Assembly (NCBI GenBank): GCA_902524895.1
Contig: CABZFH010000001.1
Span: 122,876 to 186,875, forward strand
DNA: 64,000 bases
Direction of reading: 5' to 3'
DNA from: an uncultured Alphaproteobacteria bacterium
GTDB lineage: Bacteria; Pseudomonadota; Alphaproteobacteria; Methylaequorales; Methylaequoraceae
The position numbers and the translations under genes are program-made. The notes beneath the pieces are model-generated. The model did no database searches and was not told where the DNA came from. It worked only from the letters and a program-made list of their open reading frames with translations. This document shows, one piece after another, positions 26,640 to 36,362 of the stretch (within the stretch, counting starts at the first letter, position 1; every line of letters starts with the position of its first letter).

Positions 26640-28118
26640 TTAACAAAAAAGTTTTTTTGATAATGATTTATCAAATTTAATTACAGATGGATTAGGATCA
26701 TTATAATATGAATTTAAAAAATTTATATACATATTATATTGATCCAACTGATTTAAATAAAAGCTACTAGTTTCTTCCTCTTCAATGAGAAGAGAAAGTG
26801 AATCTGCTTCTTCCATAGCAGAGGGCAATGTAGTGAATTTTTCTTTTCTCAGGGAATTAAATCTTTCTGATATTTTTTGATGAACTCTTTTAAAAACTTT
26901 TTCAGGTAAAAACTCTGGATAGTTTCGGTAAATATGTCTAGCAGCAAAAAATTGAAGTCTAGGATCCTTGAATTTTGATGCAAACTTCCATTTTTCTTCC
27001 CATTTGATTTTGTCAAAATCTTCCATAATAGTTTTGTCTTGAAATGAAATATTTTCTGAGTATATTGTTTCTTCTTCAAATTCACAGATGTTTTCATATT
27101 TCTCTGCCTCATCAATTAAAATTTTTTGTAGTTCATTAATTAAATTTGAATTTTTTATTAACTCTACTCTTTTTTTGATCTCAGAAACCTCAATATCTTT
27201 ATATGGATATTTCTGAATTGAATATTTATAATTTAAGATTGCAGGTTGTTTATTTAATTTAAGTTTTCTAAAACAGTTGAAATTCTTACCTTCAAATTTT
27301 TTATCATAGTATAGATTTTTTAGAGTTTTTGGATCAAGGTCTAAAATAATCCTTGGATCAAATTTTAGGTCGAATGCAATAAGGTAATTATTATAAATTG
27401 GATGATCGAATAAATAAGTCATTAAATAATAATAATGATTATTAAAGTAATAACCATAATGTGAAAAAATCTCTTCTTGCTTTATTTTGTTTGTAATTTT
27501 GGTATTTTTTGTATTTTCAATGAAATTTAAATATAAGCTTGGTGAGTTATTCTTAATTATTTCAAGCACACCTTTTGTAGCCTCAACATCTGATATTGCC
27601 TCATGAGCATTTTCAATTTTAATATTATTTATTGAGGCAATGCTTTCTAATTTAAAAAGCATTTTTCCTTCATCATTTTTTTCAACATTTATTGAATTCG
27701 GTTCAAAGGCATGAGACATGGTAACCAAATTAAACACATCCCCTCTAAGATTATTATTTGTACTTGTTAAGTAAGGATACTGAAAAAACTCCCAGAGTGA
27801 TTGTCTCAAAAACTCTTCATCAAAATGAATAGAATTATAGCCCAAAAATGTAACAGGTTTATATTGAGTAAGATAATTTCTTAATAGCTTAATCATTTGA
27901 TATGAAGTATTTTTCTCTTCAAGTAAATCTGAGATTAATAGTTTATTTACCCGTAAAGCGCCGAGTGATGGAATTGTATCTGGGTTTAATCTTGACTTAA
28001 GGTTCAATCTACTAATTTCCTTTAATTCACTATCATAACAAATCATACCTGCTTGTAAAATTTGATCAAAGCGAGATGATCTTCCAGATGTTTCAAAATC
28101 ATATACTATGAAGTGCAT
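26640..28118 (-). CDS. sbcB: Exodeoxyribonuclease I
   Basis: 3'-5' exonuclease on single-stranded DNA, used in recombination and mismatch repair. The 492 residues start with the DEDDh Exo I motif (FIVYDFETSGRSSRFDQI), followed by LGYNSIHFDEEFLRQSLW (Exo II) and NAHEAISDVEAT (Exo III), then the SH3-like region and the helical C-terminal domain (LQFFAARHIYRNYPEFL). Length and order match SbcB. It occupies the interval between trxA and murU/amgK/tsaE where addB-addA are commonly found in the class. Confidence 0.92.
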   Translation of the reverse strand: MHFIVYDFETSGRSSRFDQILQAGMICYDSELKEISRLNLKSRLNPDTIPSLGALRVNKLLISDLLEEKNTSYQMIKLLRNYLTQYKPVTFLGYNSIHFDEEFLRQSLWEFFQYPYLTSTNNNLRGDVFNLVTMSHAFEPNSINVEKNDEGKMLFKLESIASINNIKIENAHEAISDVEATKGVLEIIKNNSPSLYLNFIENTKNTKITNKIKQEEIFSHYGYYFNNHYYYLMTYLFDHPIYNNYLIAFDLKFDPRIILDLDPKTLKNLYYDKKFEGKNFNCFRKLKLNKQPAILNYKYSIQKYPYKDIEVSEIKKRVELIKNSNLINELQKILIDEAEKYENICEFEEETIYSENISFQDKTIMEDFDKIKWEEKWKFASKFKDPRLQFFAARHIYRNYPEFLPEKVFKRVHQKISERFNSLRKEKFTTLPSAMEEADSLSLLIEEEETSSFYLNQLDQYNMYINFLNSYYNDPNPSVIKFDKSLSKKLFC

Positions 28119-28119
28119 T

Positions 28120-28845
28120 TTAGGATTCTAATCCCTTCGCTCTATTAAGATCGTTAACAGTACCTAAATGTAACCATCTTTCCTCATCAGTCAAACCAAA
28201 CAATTTACTTTTTTTTATCATCAAATTAAATATATCTAAAAGTGGAAATTCAGTACGTTGATTTTTCATGAATGTGTTTGGTTTTAAAAGAGTAATACCA
28301 GAATATACATATTTTTTCTTAATATTTCTATTATGAATTAAACCAGATTGAGAGTTTTTTTCAAAGTCAAAATCTCCATGACCATTATATCCAAAAAGAT
28401 TTTTTTTTTTTTTTAAAATTATAAGAGCTCCCATTTTATTTTCCCAACTATTTGATAGTCTTTTTAAAACTAAGAAATTTTTTTTTGTAAGATAAATATC
28501 TCCATTTATTAAAAAAAAAGGCTTCTCTAGATCTTCAAAGTAACCTGCATGAATTGCATTTTTTACCCCACCACCTGTGTTGAGAATTTTTTTTTCGACT
28601 ATGACTTTAACATTTGAACCAAAGTTATTTTTTATATATTTACTCATAATCTCATGTAAATGATGAGAATTAATAATTATTTCATTGATGTTTAAGTGAA
28701 GTAAATTCTCAATTAAATGATGAATTAATGGTTTACCTTTGAATTCTACAAGTGGTTTGGGACAAAATTTTGTAATTGGATACATTCTTTTCCCAAAACC
28801 AGCCGCTAAAATAAATGCTTTATTAGTAATAATTTTATTTTTCAT
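28120..28845 (-). CDS. murU: Nucleotidyltransferase, MurU-like (N-acetylmuramate-1-phosphate uridylyltransferase)
   Basis: NTP-transferase of 241 residues, likely making UDP-MurNAc from MurNAc-1-phosphate and UTP in cell-wall recycling. The N-terminus is FILAAGFGKRMYPITKFCPK with the nucleotide-binding loop, then PLVEFKGKPLIHHLIENL, and a metal-site Asp in FFLINGDIYL. A lysine-rich insertion at about 146-152 is probably a surface loop. It lies one base after sbcB and five bases from the amgK-like kinase; that pairing separates it from mannose-1-phosphate guanylyltransferases, which share the fold. Confidence 0.82.
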   Translation of the reverse strand: MKNKIITNKAFILAAGFGKRMYPITKFCPKPLVEFKGKPLIHHLIENLLHLNINEIIINSHHLHEIMSKYIKNNFGSNVKVIVEKKILNTGGGVKNAIHAGYFEDLEKPFFLINGDIYLTKKNFLVLKRLSNSWENKMGALIILKKKKNLFGYNGHGDFDFEKNSQSGLIHNRNIKKKYVYSGITLLKPNTFMKNQRTEFPLLDIFNLMIKKSKLFGLTDEERWLHLGTVNDLNRAKGLES

Positions 28846-28850
28846 AATTA

Positions 28851-29807
28851 TTAGAATATCAGTGGTTTAAGAATCTTTCCAATTTCATGAAAATTTTTAT
28901 CATTAAGTATATCTCGTAAATAGTCTTTAATCCTAGGTAAATGAAATAAATAGGTTGGCATTGAATCACGTGCATTTAATCTGCAAAATATTCCCAAAAC
29001 TTTTAAGTGTCTCTGCAATGCAAGAATTTTAAAAGAGAATCTAAACAGAGTTTCATTTTTAAAATTCATATTTTTTAAGTAATAATTTAATAATTCCTCT
29101 CTTACTTTATTATTTAAACATTTTCTAGCATCTTCTAGTAATGACATTAGATCGTAAGAAATGGGCCCTAACAACATATCTTGATAATCAATCCAAGCAC
29201 ATTTTTTTATGCCTTCTTCATTTTTCAAATAAAAAAGGTTATCAACATGGAAATCCCTATGAACTAGAACTTTTTGTAGTCCTTGTAAATGAGAAAATAG
29301 TTCAGAGAAAAGATTTACTAAAATTTTTTTTTGGGATATTGATATATTTTTATTATTAAAAGGTAAGAACCACTCAAAAAAAATATTTAATTCTTTAAAT
29401 AAAACATTTTTATCAAAACTTTTAATTTTATGTTTTTTTTTATTTTTATGAATAAAAACAAGCGTATCAATCGCAAGTTTATAAAGTTTGATTTTATTTT
29501 TTGTATTTAAAATACTTCCATATTTATTTTCTCCAAAATTTTCAATTATTAATATCCCGTACTGAGAATAATCATTGTAAATTTTTGGTACCTTTATACC
29601 ACATTCTTTTAAAATCTTTGTGGCTACAATAAATTTATTTAAACCAATTTCTTTAGTATTATCATACATCAGTACATTTTTAGTTTTTTTAGAAATAACT
29701 TGAAAATATTTTCTATTAGATGCATCACCAGCTAAAAATAGAATTTCATTAAAATTATATTTTTTTTTTAATAATATATTTTCCAATTCTTTTATTAAAA
29801 TATTCAT
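28851..29807 (-). CDS. amgK: Aminoglycoside phosphotransferase-like sugar kinase, AmgK-like
   Basis: APH-fold kinase, 318 residues. In Pseudomonas and Caulobacter AmgK phosphorylates MurNAc (and GlcNAc) at C1, feeding MurU. The catalytic loop is LVHRDFHVDNLFYL (His183, Asp185) and the metal-binding Asp207 lies in AWIDYQDMLLGP. The N-lobe shows FLAGDASNRKYF. tsaE-amgK-murU adjacency supports the recycling role. No anmK, nagZ or mupP is visible in the window, so the pathway is only partly seen here. Confidence 0.82.
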   Translation of the reverse strand: MNILIKELENILLKKKYNFNEILFLAGDASNRKYFQVISKKTKNVLMYDNTKEIGLNKFIVATKILKECGIKVPKIYNDYSQYGILIIENFGENKYGSILNTKNKIKLYKLAIDTLVFIHKNKKKHKIKSFDKNVLFKELNIFFEWFLPFNNKNISISQKKILVNLFSELFSHLQGLQKVLVHRDFHVDNLFYLKNEEGIKKCAWIDYQDMLLGPISYDLMSLLEDARKCLNNKVREELLNYYLKNMNFKNETLFRFSFKILALQRHLKVLGIFCRLNARDSMPTYLFHLPRIKDYLRDILNDKNFHEIGKILKPLIF

Positions 29808-29811
29808 TAAG

Positions 29812-30264
29812 TTAAAGATCCATTTTCAATTTCAAACCACCAGTAAAAAAAATCTTCATAAATAAATTTTTATTTGAATCTTCTTTAAAATGTATTTCTA
29901 TTCTTTTTTCTGGTAATAAAGGTTCAATTAATTCAGGCCACTCAATTAGCACAAGGTTATTCAAAGCTTCTTCGTAATCTAATAGAAAAATTTCTGATAA
30001 TTTTGTTAGTCTATATAGATCAAAATGCCATATATCAAACTTTTTCAAGTTATAGATTTGAAGCAATGGAAATGTTGGACTAACAACATTTATTTTTTTT
30101 TGTGAAAAATAATTAATAAAGTACCTAGTGAAGGTTGTTTTTCCAGTGCCCAACCCACCTCTTAAAGAAATGAAAAAGCCATCTTTGGCTTGTCTCGCTA
30201 ACAATTCTGCTACATTTTTAGTGACACTTAAGTTAGGTAAATATATTTTAAATTCATCTTTCAT
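29812..30264 (-). CDS. tsaE: tRNA threonylcarbamoyladenosine biosynthesis ATPase TsaE
   Basis: ATPase that works with TsaB and TsaD to make t6A37 in ANN-decoding tRNAs. The 150 residues carry a P-loop at about 36-44 (RGGLGTGKTTF), the SPTFPLLQIY segment, HFDLYRL and LIEWPEL, all typical. The variant P-loop (GGLGTGKTT) is normal for the family. It begins the tsaE-amgK-murU-sbcB-trxA minus-strand run and diverges from the reductase gene across 53 bases. Confidence 0.92.
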   Translation of the reverse strand: MKDEFKIYLPNLSVTKNVAELLARQAKDGFFISLRGGLGTGKTTFTRYFINYFSQKKINVVSPTFPLLQIYNLKKFDIWHFDLYRLTKLSEIFLLDYEEALNNLVLIEWPELIEPLLPEKRIEIHFKEDSNKNLFMKIFFTGGLKLKMDL

Positions 30265-30317
30265 TTTAAATTAAATTACTCATATAATTAATAATCATTA
30301 TAAACTACAAAATTAAT

Positions 30318-31334
30318 ATGAATAATGAAAATTTAGAAACTGACGTTTTAATAATTGGATCAGGACCAGTTGGGCTTTTTTGTGTTTTTGAATTAGGCCA
30401 ATTAGGAATTAAAAGTTTAGTAATCGATTCACTAGAAGAAATAGGTGGACAATGTACCGCTCTATACCCTGAAAAACCAATTTATGATATACCTGCTTAT
30501 CCTAAAATTTCAGCACTTGATTTAATTAAAAATTTGAGCTTACAAATTGAACCATTCAAACCAATTATTGAGTTAAATCAGAAAGTTATAGAACTGAAAA
30601 ATATTGATGATAAATATGAAATTCGAACTACCGCAAACAAAGTAATTCAAGCAAAATGTGTCATTATAGCCGCAGGGTCGGGTGCTTTTGGACCTAACAA
30701 ACCACCTGTGGAAAATATTTCTAAATTTGAAAATAAATCCATATTTTATTCAGTTAAGAATAAGTCAATTTTTGATAAAAAAAAAGTAGTAATCGCTGGG
30801 GGAGGTGATTCAGCAGTCGATTGGGCAATTGAATTGTCAAAAATTTGCAAGAAAATCTATTTTGTTCACAGAAGAGAAAAGCTTAGAGCTGCTCCAAGTA
30901 ATGTTTCAAAACTTAAAGAGATATGTGCTACTGGATTGGTAGAAATGATAATACCTTTTCAGATTTCTAATTTAGTAGGTAAAGATGGAAAACTTGACGA
31001 AATTATCGTGAAAGATTTTGATAATAATTCACTTAACCTTAAAGCTGACTATTTTCTTCCATTTTTTGGATTGTCCTCAGATCTTGGGCCAATTAAAGAT
31101 TGGGAGTTAAGCATTGAAAATGGAAATTTAAAAGTTGATCAATCCACTTGTCAAACTTCTAAAAAGGGTATTTTTGCAGTTGGAGATGTTTGCACATATT
31201 CTGGAAAATTAAAACTTATTCTTACTGGTTTTTCAGAAGCAGCTATGGCTGCACATTCATGCTATAAGAGAATCTTCCCAAACAAAACTCTCCGATTCGA
31301 ATATTCTACTTCAAAGGGAATTAACAAACTCTAA
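30318..31334 (+). CDS. Ferredoxin/flavodoxin-NADP+ reductase, thioredoxin-reductase-like type
   Basis: FAD enzyme moving electrons between NADPH and ferredoxin or flavodoxin. The 338 residues have the FAD-binding [14 protein letters not shown] (about 13-26), ESIGGQ-like [20 protein letters not shown], the NADPH-binding [25 protein letters not shown] and the second FAD motif [14 protein letters not shown]. The redox CxxC of thioredoxin reductase is missing from the NADPH domain, which fits the FNR2-type enzyme. Its stop codon interlocks with that of ahcY in CTAA at 31331-31334. Confidence 0.9.
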   Translation: MNNENLETDVLIIGSGPVGLFCVFELGQLGIKSLVIDSLEEIGGQCTALYPEKPIYDIPAYPKISALDLIKNLSLQIEPFKPIIELNQKVIELKNIDDKYEIRTTANKVIQAKCVIIAAGSGAFGPNKPPVENISKFENKSIFYSVKNKSIFDKKKVVIAGGGDSAVDWAIELSKICKKIYFVHRREKLRAAPSNVSKLKEICATGLVEMIIPFQISNLVGKDGKLDEIIVKDFDNNSLNLKADYFLPFFGLSSDLGPIKDWELSIENGNLKVDQSTCQTSKKGIFAVGDVCTYSGKLKLILTGFSEAAMAAHSCYKRIFPNKTLRFEYSTSKGINKL

Positions 31335-32617
31335 TATCTATATTCATCATTTTTAAATGGACCATTAATGGGTACATTTATATAATCACCTTGTTTTTTT
31401 GATAACTGTGTAAGCATAGCTCCAATTTTATCTAAATGAAGTTTTGCAACCTTTTCATCCAATTTTTTAGGCAAAACGTAAACCTTATTTTCATATTCTT
31501 TGCTATTTTGCCATAGTTCAATTTGGGCCAATACTTGATTACTAAAAGAAGCAGACATTACGAAACTTGGATGACCTGTTGCACAGCCTAAATTGACTAA
31601 CCTTCCTTCAGCAAGTAGAATAATTTTTTTACCATCAGGAAACTCAATTTCATCGACCTGAGGTTTAATATTTTGCCATTTAAAATTCCTCAACGATTCA
31701 ACTTGAATCTCAGAATCAAAATGTCCAATATTGCAAACAATCGATCTATCTTTCATATCTCTCATATGGTCAATTGTTATTACATCTATATTTCCTGTAG
31801 CAGTTACAAATATATCAGCTTTTTTAGCACTACTTTCCATTGTAGACACCTCATAACCGTCCATCGCAGCTTGTAGTGCACAAATAGGATCAACTTCGGT
31901 AATTATTACTCTACACCCAGCTTGTCTCAGACTTTCTGCTGAACCTTTTCCTACATCTCCATATCCAGCTACTAATGCAATCTTACCGGCCATCATTACA
32001 TCAGTCGCTCTTCTAATACCATCAACCAAACTTTCACGACATCCATACTTATTATCAAATTTCGACTTTGTTACTGAGTCATTAACATTTATTGCTGGAA
32101 CTTTTAATAAATTTTGCTTTTCCATTTCTATAAGTCTTAAAACACCAGTAGTTGTTTCTTCTGACAATCCTTTAACGGCATCTAAATCTTTTGAAAATTT
32201 TTCATGCATTACTTTTGTCAAGTCCCCCCCATCATCGAGTATTAGATTAGGCTTCCAATTATTTGGACCATTAATTGTTTGTTCAATGCACCACCAGAAT
32301 TCTTCCTCTGTTTCTTCTTTCCATGCAAATACGGGTACATTAGCTTTCGCCATAGCAGCTGCAGCGTGATCCTGAGTAGAATATATATTACAAGAACTCC
32401 ATCTTACTGTTGCACCTAATTCTAAGAGTGTCTCGATTAATACAGCTGTTTGAATTGTCATATGCAAGCATCCAGCAATTCTCGCCCCACTTAGTGGCTT
32501 TGACTCTCCAAATTCTTCTCTTAATTTTATCAGTCCAGGCATCTCTGTTTCAGCAATTGATATTTCTTTTCTCCCCCACTCTGCTAAACTAAGATCTTTA
32601 ACCTTAAAATCATTCAT
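31331..32617 (-). CDS. ahcY: Adenosylhomocysteinase
   Basis: NAD-dependent hydrolase of S-adenosylhomocysteine, relieving methyltransferase inhibition. The 428 residues show [48 protein letters not shown], the NAD-binding [24 protein letters not shown] and the C-terminal [15 protein letters not shown]. It follows the HPr-EI gene by only 18 bases on the same strand, so no SAH riboswitch can sit directly before it. ahcY next to PTS genes is usual in Alphaproteobacteria. Confidence 0.97.
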   Translation of the reverse strand: MNDFKVKDLSLAEWGRKEISIAETEMPGLIKLREEFGESKPLSGARIAGCLHMTIQTAVLIETLLELGATVRWSSCNIYSTQDHAAAAMAKANVPVFAWKEETEEEFWWCIEQTINGPNNWKPNLILDDGGDLTKVMHEKFSKDLDAVKGLSEETTTGVLRLIEMEKQNLLKVPAINVNDSVTKSKFDNKYGCRESLVDGIRRATDVMMAGKIALVAGYGDVGKGSAESLRQAGCRVIITEVDPICALQAAMDGYEVSTMESSAKKADIFVTATGNIDVITIDHMRDMKDRSIVCNIGHFDSEIQVESLRNFKWQNIKPQVDEIEFPDGKKIILLAEGRLVNLGCATGHPSFVMSASFSNQVLAQIELWQNSKEYENKVYVLPKKLDEKVAKLHLDKIGAMLTQLSKKQGDYINVPINGPFKNDEYRY

Positions 32618-32635
32618 AATTTTCTCCTTTAATTT

Positions 32636-34696
32636 TTAGATTCTATTTTCGACCTGCTTTTTAAAATTTTCTAAATATCTTTTTATATCTTCACTGTTAG
32701 CTTGCTCAGTTACTTTTTGTGATAATTCAAGGCATTCTTTTAATGAAATAAAATTAATAAATTGTTTGACCTTTAATATTCTTGATGTACTCATTGACAG
32801 TATATCTATTCCCATTCCAATAAGCAAAGCAGTAAAAAAAACGTCACCAGCCATCTCACCGCAAATACTTACAGGTATATTAGCATTTTTTCCAGCTTCA
32901 GAGGTCATTTTGATTAATTTAAGTACAGATAAGTGTCCAGGATCGTATATTTTTGCCACAGTTTCATCTCCCCTGTCAATTGCTAATGTATACATTGTCA
33001 AATCATTAGTACCAATTGCAAAAAAATCACAGTGCTTTGCTAAAGAATCTGAAATTAAAGCAGCTGCTGGTGTTTCTATTAAAACTCCAATCTCAGGAAT
33101 TTTATTTGAGATTTTTATTTTATTTCTTTTTAATTTTTTTCTAACATTTAAAATTATCTTCTTGGCTTCAAGAAACTCACTCACATTTGAAACCATAGGA
33201 AGCATGATTCTTAAGTTACCATAAAAACTGGCTCGTAAAATTGCTGAAATTTGTTTCTCAAAAATTTTTGGAAATGCAAGAGTTAATCTTATTGCTCTTA
33301 GACCCAAAGCTGGATTAGGTGAAGGAGGAATGAGTTTTTCAAAAGATTCTATTTGCTTATCATTACCTATATCCAAAGTTCTTATTGTAAGCTGTTTATT
33401 TTTAATTCCATACAAAGAATCTTTTATTAGATGAAATTGTTCATTTTCTGAAGGAAGGTTTTTTCTGTTCATATATAAATATTCACTTCTAAAAAGTCCA
33501 ATTCCATCAATTCCTTTTTCCATAGCATCCTTTACCTCCTGAGATGTGTCAACATTTGCTTCAACAAAAATTCTTTTTTTATCTATTGTTAGTGGGGAAA
33601 TATCTTTGAATGAAGTTAATTTTAGGTTTTGATTATTTTGATCCTCAATTATATTTGAATATTTTCTTATAGAAGCGTTACTTGGATTTCTAATTACAAA
33701 TCCATTATCACCATCAATAATTATTTTTTCACCATTTTTAAGTACATCTAAAATACCTTTAACGCCAACCACAGTTGGAATTGACAACGAACGAGCAATA
33801 ATGGCAAAATGTCCTTCTGGGCCACCTTGCTCACTTATCAAACCAGAAATTTTATTTTTTTGAAGTACCATTAAATCGGCTGCACTTAATTCTTCAGATA
33901 CAACTACTTTATTGTTTAAATCATGCTTTATTTTTTTTCCTAATTTATTCACTTTCAAATTATTTATAATACGTTTGCAAACGTCCTTAACATCATCAAA
34001 TCTCTCTCTAAAATAACTATCTTTTATTTTTTTATACTGTTCTTCGTGCTTTTTATGCTCATCAACAATTGACCATTCAGCGTTTATTAATTTTTTTTTT
34101 ATATTTTTTCTTGCATCATTAACAAGACTAGAAGATCTCAACATTAAAACATGGGCTTCCAATATAAATTTCATCTCGTTATTACCCGACGAGTTTTTTG
34201 ATTGAATACTTTTAATTAATTTATTTAGTTCAAGTATCGACTTCTTAACAGCACCGTTAAATCTTTCAATCTCTTTATTAATATCATCGTTGCTAATTTT
34301 ATAGTGAGAAAAAGCTAACCCAACTGATTCTTTTAAAAAACACTCTCCAATAAATACACCTGAAGAGACACCTATACCTTTAAAAATTTTTTCTTTAGTG
34401 TTGGTTTGTTTGATTCTTTTTTCTTCTCCAAAGTTATTTTTTATTAATTCAGTCAGTTGCTGCAAATCTGAGGAAGACCTTTTTCCTCTACATTTAATTT
34501 CTATATTTGAACCTTGTTTGGCAGCTAAAGACATCAAGCCTAAAATAGAAGTGCCGCAAACTGAGTATTTTCCAGACTTAACAGATACCCTAGAAGAAAG
34601 CTTTGAAGAAATTTTAACAAATTTAGCAGCTGCTCTAGCATGAAGACCAAGCTTATTTGTTATTTGAATTTTTTTAACTGATAATTTATCAGTCAA
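32636..34696 (-). CDS. HPr-enzyme I fusion phosphotransferase (regulatory PTS)
   Basis: One polypeptide carries both general PTS proteins. Residues about 5-88 are HPr: LGLHARAAAKFV with the phospho-site His19, and GTSILGLMSLAAK with Ser50 at the HprK regulatory site. Residues about 103-686 are enzyme I: KGIGVSSGVFIGE, the phospho-histidine loop GGPEGHFAIIARSLSIP (His296), GIGLFRSEYLYMNR and the C-terminal PEP site with SICGEMAGD. No GAF domain precedes EI, unlike PtsP. It overlaps the EIIA-Man gene by four bases and is followed by ahcY. No sugar permease (EIIB/EIIC) is present, so the chain is probably regulatory, feeding EIIA-Man and PtsN. Confidence 0.93.
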   Translation of the reverse strand: MTDKLSVKKIQITNKLGLHARAAAKFVKISSKLSSRVSVKSGKYSVCGTSILGLMSLAAKQGSNIEIKCRGKRSSSDLQQLTELIKNNFGEEKRIKQTNTKEKIFKGIGVSSGVFIGECFLKESVGLAFSHYKISNDDINKEIERFNGAVKKSILELNKLIKSIQSKNSSGNNEMKFILEAHVLMLRSSSLVNDARKNIKKKLINAEWSIVDEHKKHEEQYKKIKDSYFRERFDDVKDVCKRIINNLKVNKLGKKIKHDLNNKVVVSEELSAADLMVLQKNKISGLISEQGGPEGHFAIIARSLSIPTVVGVKGILDVLKNGEKIIIDGDNGFVIRNPSNASIRKYSNIIEDQNNQNLKLTSFKDISPLTIDKKRIFVEANVDTSQEVKDAMEKGIDGIGLFRSEYLYMNRKNLPSENEQFHLIKDSLYGIKNKQLTIRTLDIGNDKQIESFEKLIPPSPNPALGLRAIRLTLAFPKIFEKQISAILRASFYGNLRIMLPMVSNVSEFLEAKKIILNVRKKLKRNKIKISNKIPEIGVLIETPAAALISDSLAKHCDFFAIGTNDLTMYTLAIDRGDETVAKIYDPGHLSVLKLIKMTSEAGKNANIPVSICGEMAGDVFFTALLIGMGIDILSMSTSRILKVKQFINFISLKECLELSQKVTEQANSEDIKRYLENFKKQVENRI

Positions 34697-35100
34697 TTTT
34701 TTTTGTCCTCAAAAAAAGTAGATGCTGCGTTAATGTACTTTCTTCCTGATTCTTGAGAAATTTTTACAAGTTGATCTAAGTTAAGTTCTGTCCTAGAAGA
34801 TACCATTTTTATAAGCATGGGCAGGTTGACTCCAGCTATAACCTCTGTTTTTCCATCAATAATTGTCGATATAGCTAAATTTGAAGGTGTGCCTCCAAAC
34901 ATATCCGTGGTAACGATAACGCCCTTACCACAATCCACTTTATCAATGGCCTCCAATATTTCTGATCTTCTTTTTTCCATATCATCTTCTGGAAATATAC
35001 AAACATCGATTATATTCTTCTGCTCACCGACAACATGTTCTAAGGCTACAATAAATTCCTTAGCGAGTTTTCCATGAGTTACAATAACAATACCTATCAT
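34693..35100 (-). CDS. PTS EIIA, mannose-type
   Basis: Regulatory EIIA of the mannose/fructose family, 135 residues. The phosphorylated histidine is His9 in IGIVIVTHGKLAKEFI; GVIVTTDMFGGTPSNLA and VIAGVNLPMLIKM are also diagnostic. With no EIIB/C/D partners nearby it probably acts as a signalling terminal phosphate acceptor, as in other Alphaproteobacteria. It overlaps rapZ upstream and the HPr-EI gene downstream by four bases each, so hprK-rapZ-EIIA-HPr/EI form one tightly coupled unit. Confidence 0.93.
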   Translation of the reverse strand: MIGIVIVTHGKLAKEFIVALEHVVGEQKNIIDVCIFPEDDMEKRRSEILEAIDKVDCGKGVIVTTDMFGGTPSNLAISTIIDGKTEVIAGVNLPMLIKMVSSRTELNLDQLVKISQESGRKYINAASTFFEDKKN

Positions 35101-35945
35101 TTTTTTAAGTCTCTATGCTCTAAAGAAATCTCAATTTTTTTGCTAAAAATATCTTTACTAAACTTTTCAGCCATCATGACTGATCTATGTATACCACCAG
35201 TGCAACCAAAAGCAATAGTGAGAAATTTTTTACCTTCAGTTAAGAAGGCTGGTATTATTATTTTGTGAGTTTCTAAAAAGAGTTTATAAAAGTTTTTAAA
35301 GTTTATTTGTCCAGAAATATATTTAATTACCTTACGATCTTTTCCAGTTAATTTTTTTAGTTCCTTTATATAAAAGGGATTTTTTATAAAACGCATGTCT
35401 ACCACTATATCAGCTTCTCTCGGTATTCCGTATTTATAGCCGAAAGAAAGGATTCTTAAATTAAGTTTTAAATGCTGGCTCGTAGAATAATTGGTCTCTA
35501 GAATCCTTCTTAAATTTGGCAAATTTAAATTTGTTGTATCAATTATATTATCTGCAATCTTTTTTAATGGTTTCAACCAAAATTTTTCTTGTTCAATTAT
35601 ATCGTTAATCGGTATATCTAGTTTTAATGGATGAGGACGTCTTGATTCTTTAAATCTGTCAATTAGTGTTGAAGATTCACAATCAAAATACACTAAATGA
35701 ATGTTAAATGATCTTCTATTAGATTTAATAAATTTTGAAATATCTTTACTGTTAAAATCTCTACTTCTAACATCGATACCAAATGAAAAGAATCCTGCTA
35801 ATTTTTTTGCAGTAATTATCGGTAATAAAGAAAAAGGTAAATTATCAACAGCCTCATATCCAAGGTCTTCAAAAATTTTCAAAGCTGTGGATCGCCCAGC
35901 ACCTGATAGACCTGTAACAATTATTAGTTTGCTCTTTTCATCCAC
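35097..35945 (-). CDS. rapZ: RNase adapter protein RapZ
   Basis: P-loop protein; in E. coli it directs a small RNA to RNase E and so senses glucosamine-6-phosphate. The 282 residues begin with IIVTGLSGAGRSTALKIFED, where Arg replaces the usual Lys of Walker A, a variant I associate with alphaproteobacterial members. Later conserved parts are GYEAVDNLPFSLL, FDCESSTLIDRFKESRR, HPL, SFGYKYGIP, ADIVVDMRFIKNP and the C-terminal IAFGCTGGIHRSVMMAE. It overlaps hprK by eight bases and the EIIA gene by four. Confidence 0.93.
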   Translation of the reverse strand: MDEKSKLIIVTGLSGAGRSTALKIFEDLGYEAVDNLPFSLLPIITAKKLAGFFSFGIDVRSRDFNSKDISKFIKSNRRSFNIHLVYFDCESSTLIDRFKESRRPHPLKLDIPINDIIEQEKFWLKPLKKIADNIIDTTNLNLPNLRRILETNYSTSQHLKLNLRILSFGYKYGIPREADIVVDMRFIKNPFYIKELKKLTGKDRKVIKYISGQINFKNFYKLFLETHKIIIPAFLTEGKKFLTIAFGCTGGIHRSVMMAEKFSKDIFSKKIEISLEHRDLKK

Positions 35946-36360
35946 TAAATCTCTCGTTAAGTTTCAATTTAATTTTTGCAACTGCAGAAATTTCGTTCGG
36001 TTCAAGTTCCAAATGAGGAAAATTTAAACCTAATAATCTTTTTTCATTTTTTGGATATAATCGCTCAGTTTTTTTTTGCACAAGGCTAACTATTATTTTC
36101 ATCTTAACATTCTCAACGTAAGGAACTTTTATTATTCCCATATTTCTTATCTCAAGAAGGCCATATATTGCCTCAATTGAAAAAAGAAAAATTTCATTCT
36201 GTTTTTTCAAACAAAGAGTCTGATCATCACTAATTAATGTTCCTCCTGAATCAATTAATCTCAAAGCTAAATCTGACTTTCCAGAACCTGAATGCCCAAT
36301 AATTAGAATTCCGTTATCTTCCACTGCTACAGAAGACCCATGTATTCTTTTTGAAACCAT
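35938..36360 (-). CDS. hprK: HPr kinase/phosphorylase, short alphaproteobacterial form
   Basis: Phosphorylates and dephosphorylates the regulatory serine of HPr. Only the catalytic C-terminal domain is present (140 residues; Gram-positive HprK has about 310), as normal for Alphaproteobacteria. Motifs: RIHGSSVAVEDNGILIIGHS, P-loop GHSGSGKSDLALRLID, LISDDQTL, and the family signature in YGLLEIRNMGI. The presumed target is Ser50 of the HPr-EI fusion two genes away. The chvG/chvI two-component genes often found upstream are missing; a PCu(A)C gene lies there instead, two bases away. Confidence 0.92.
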   Translation of the reverse strand: MVSKRIHGSSVAVEDNGILIIGHSGSGKSDLALRLIDSGGTLISDDQTLCLKKQNEIFLFSIEAIYGLLEIRNMGIIKVPYVENVKMKIIVSLVQKKTERLYPKNEKRLLGLNFPHLELEPNEISAVAKIKLKLNERFSG

Positions 36361-36362
36361 TT

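Noticed and set aside
26849..27115. Minus-strand ORF of 88 codons within sbcB in another frame
   Set aside because: Lies entirely in the intact exonuclease I gene and has no independent support; not evidence of a frameshift because the main frame is complete.
32618..32635. Possible SAH riboswitch before ahcY
   Set aside because: Only 18 bases separate ahcY from the upstream gene, too short for any known SAH riboswitch.
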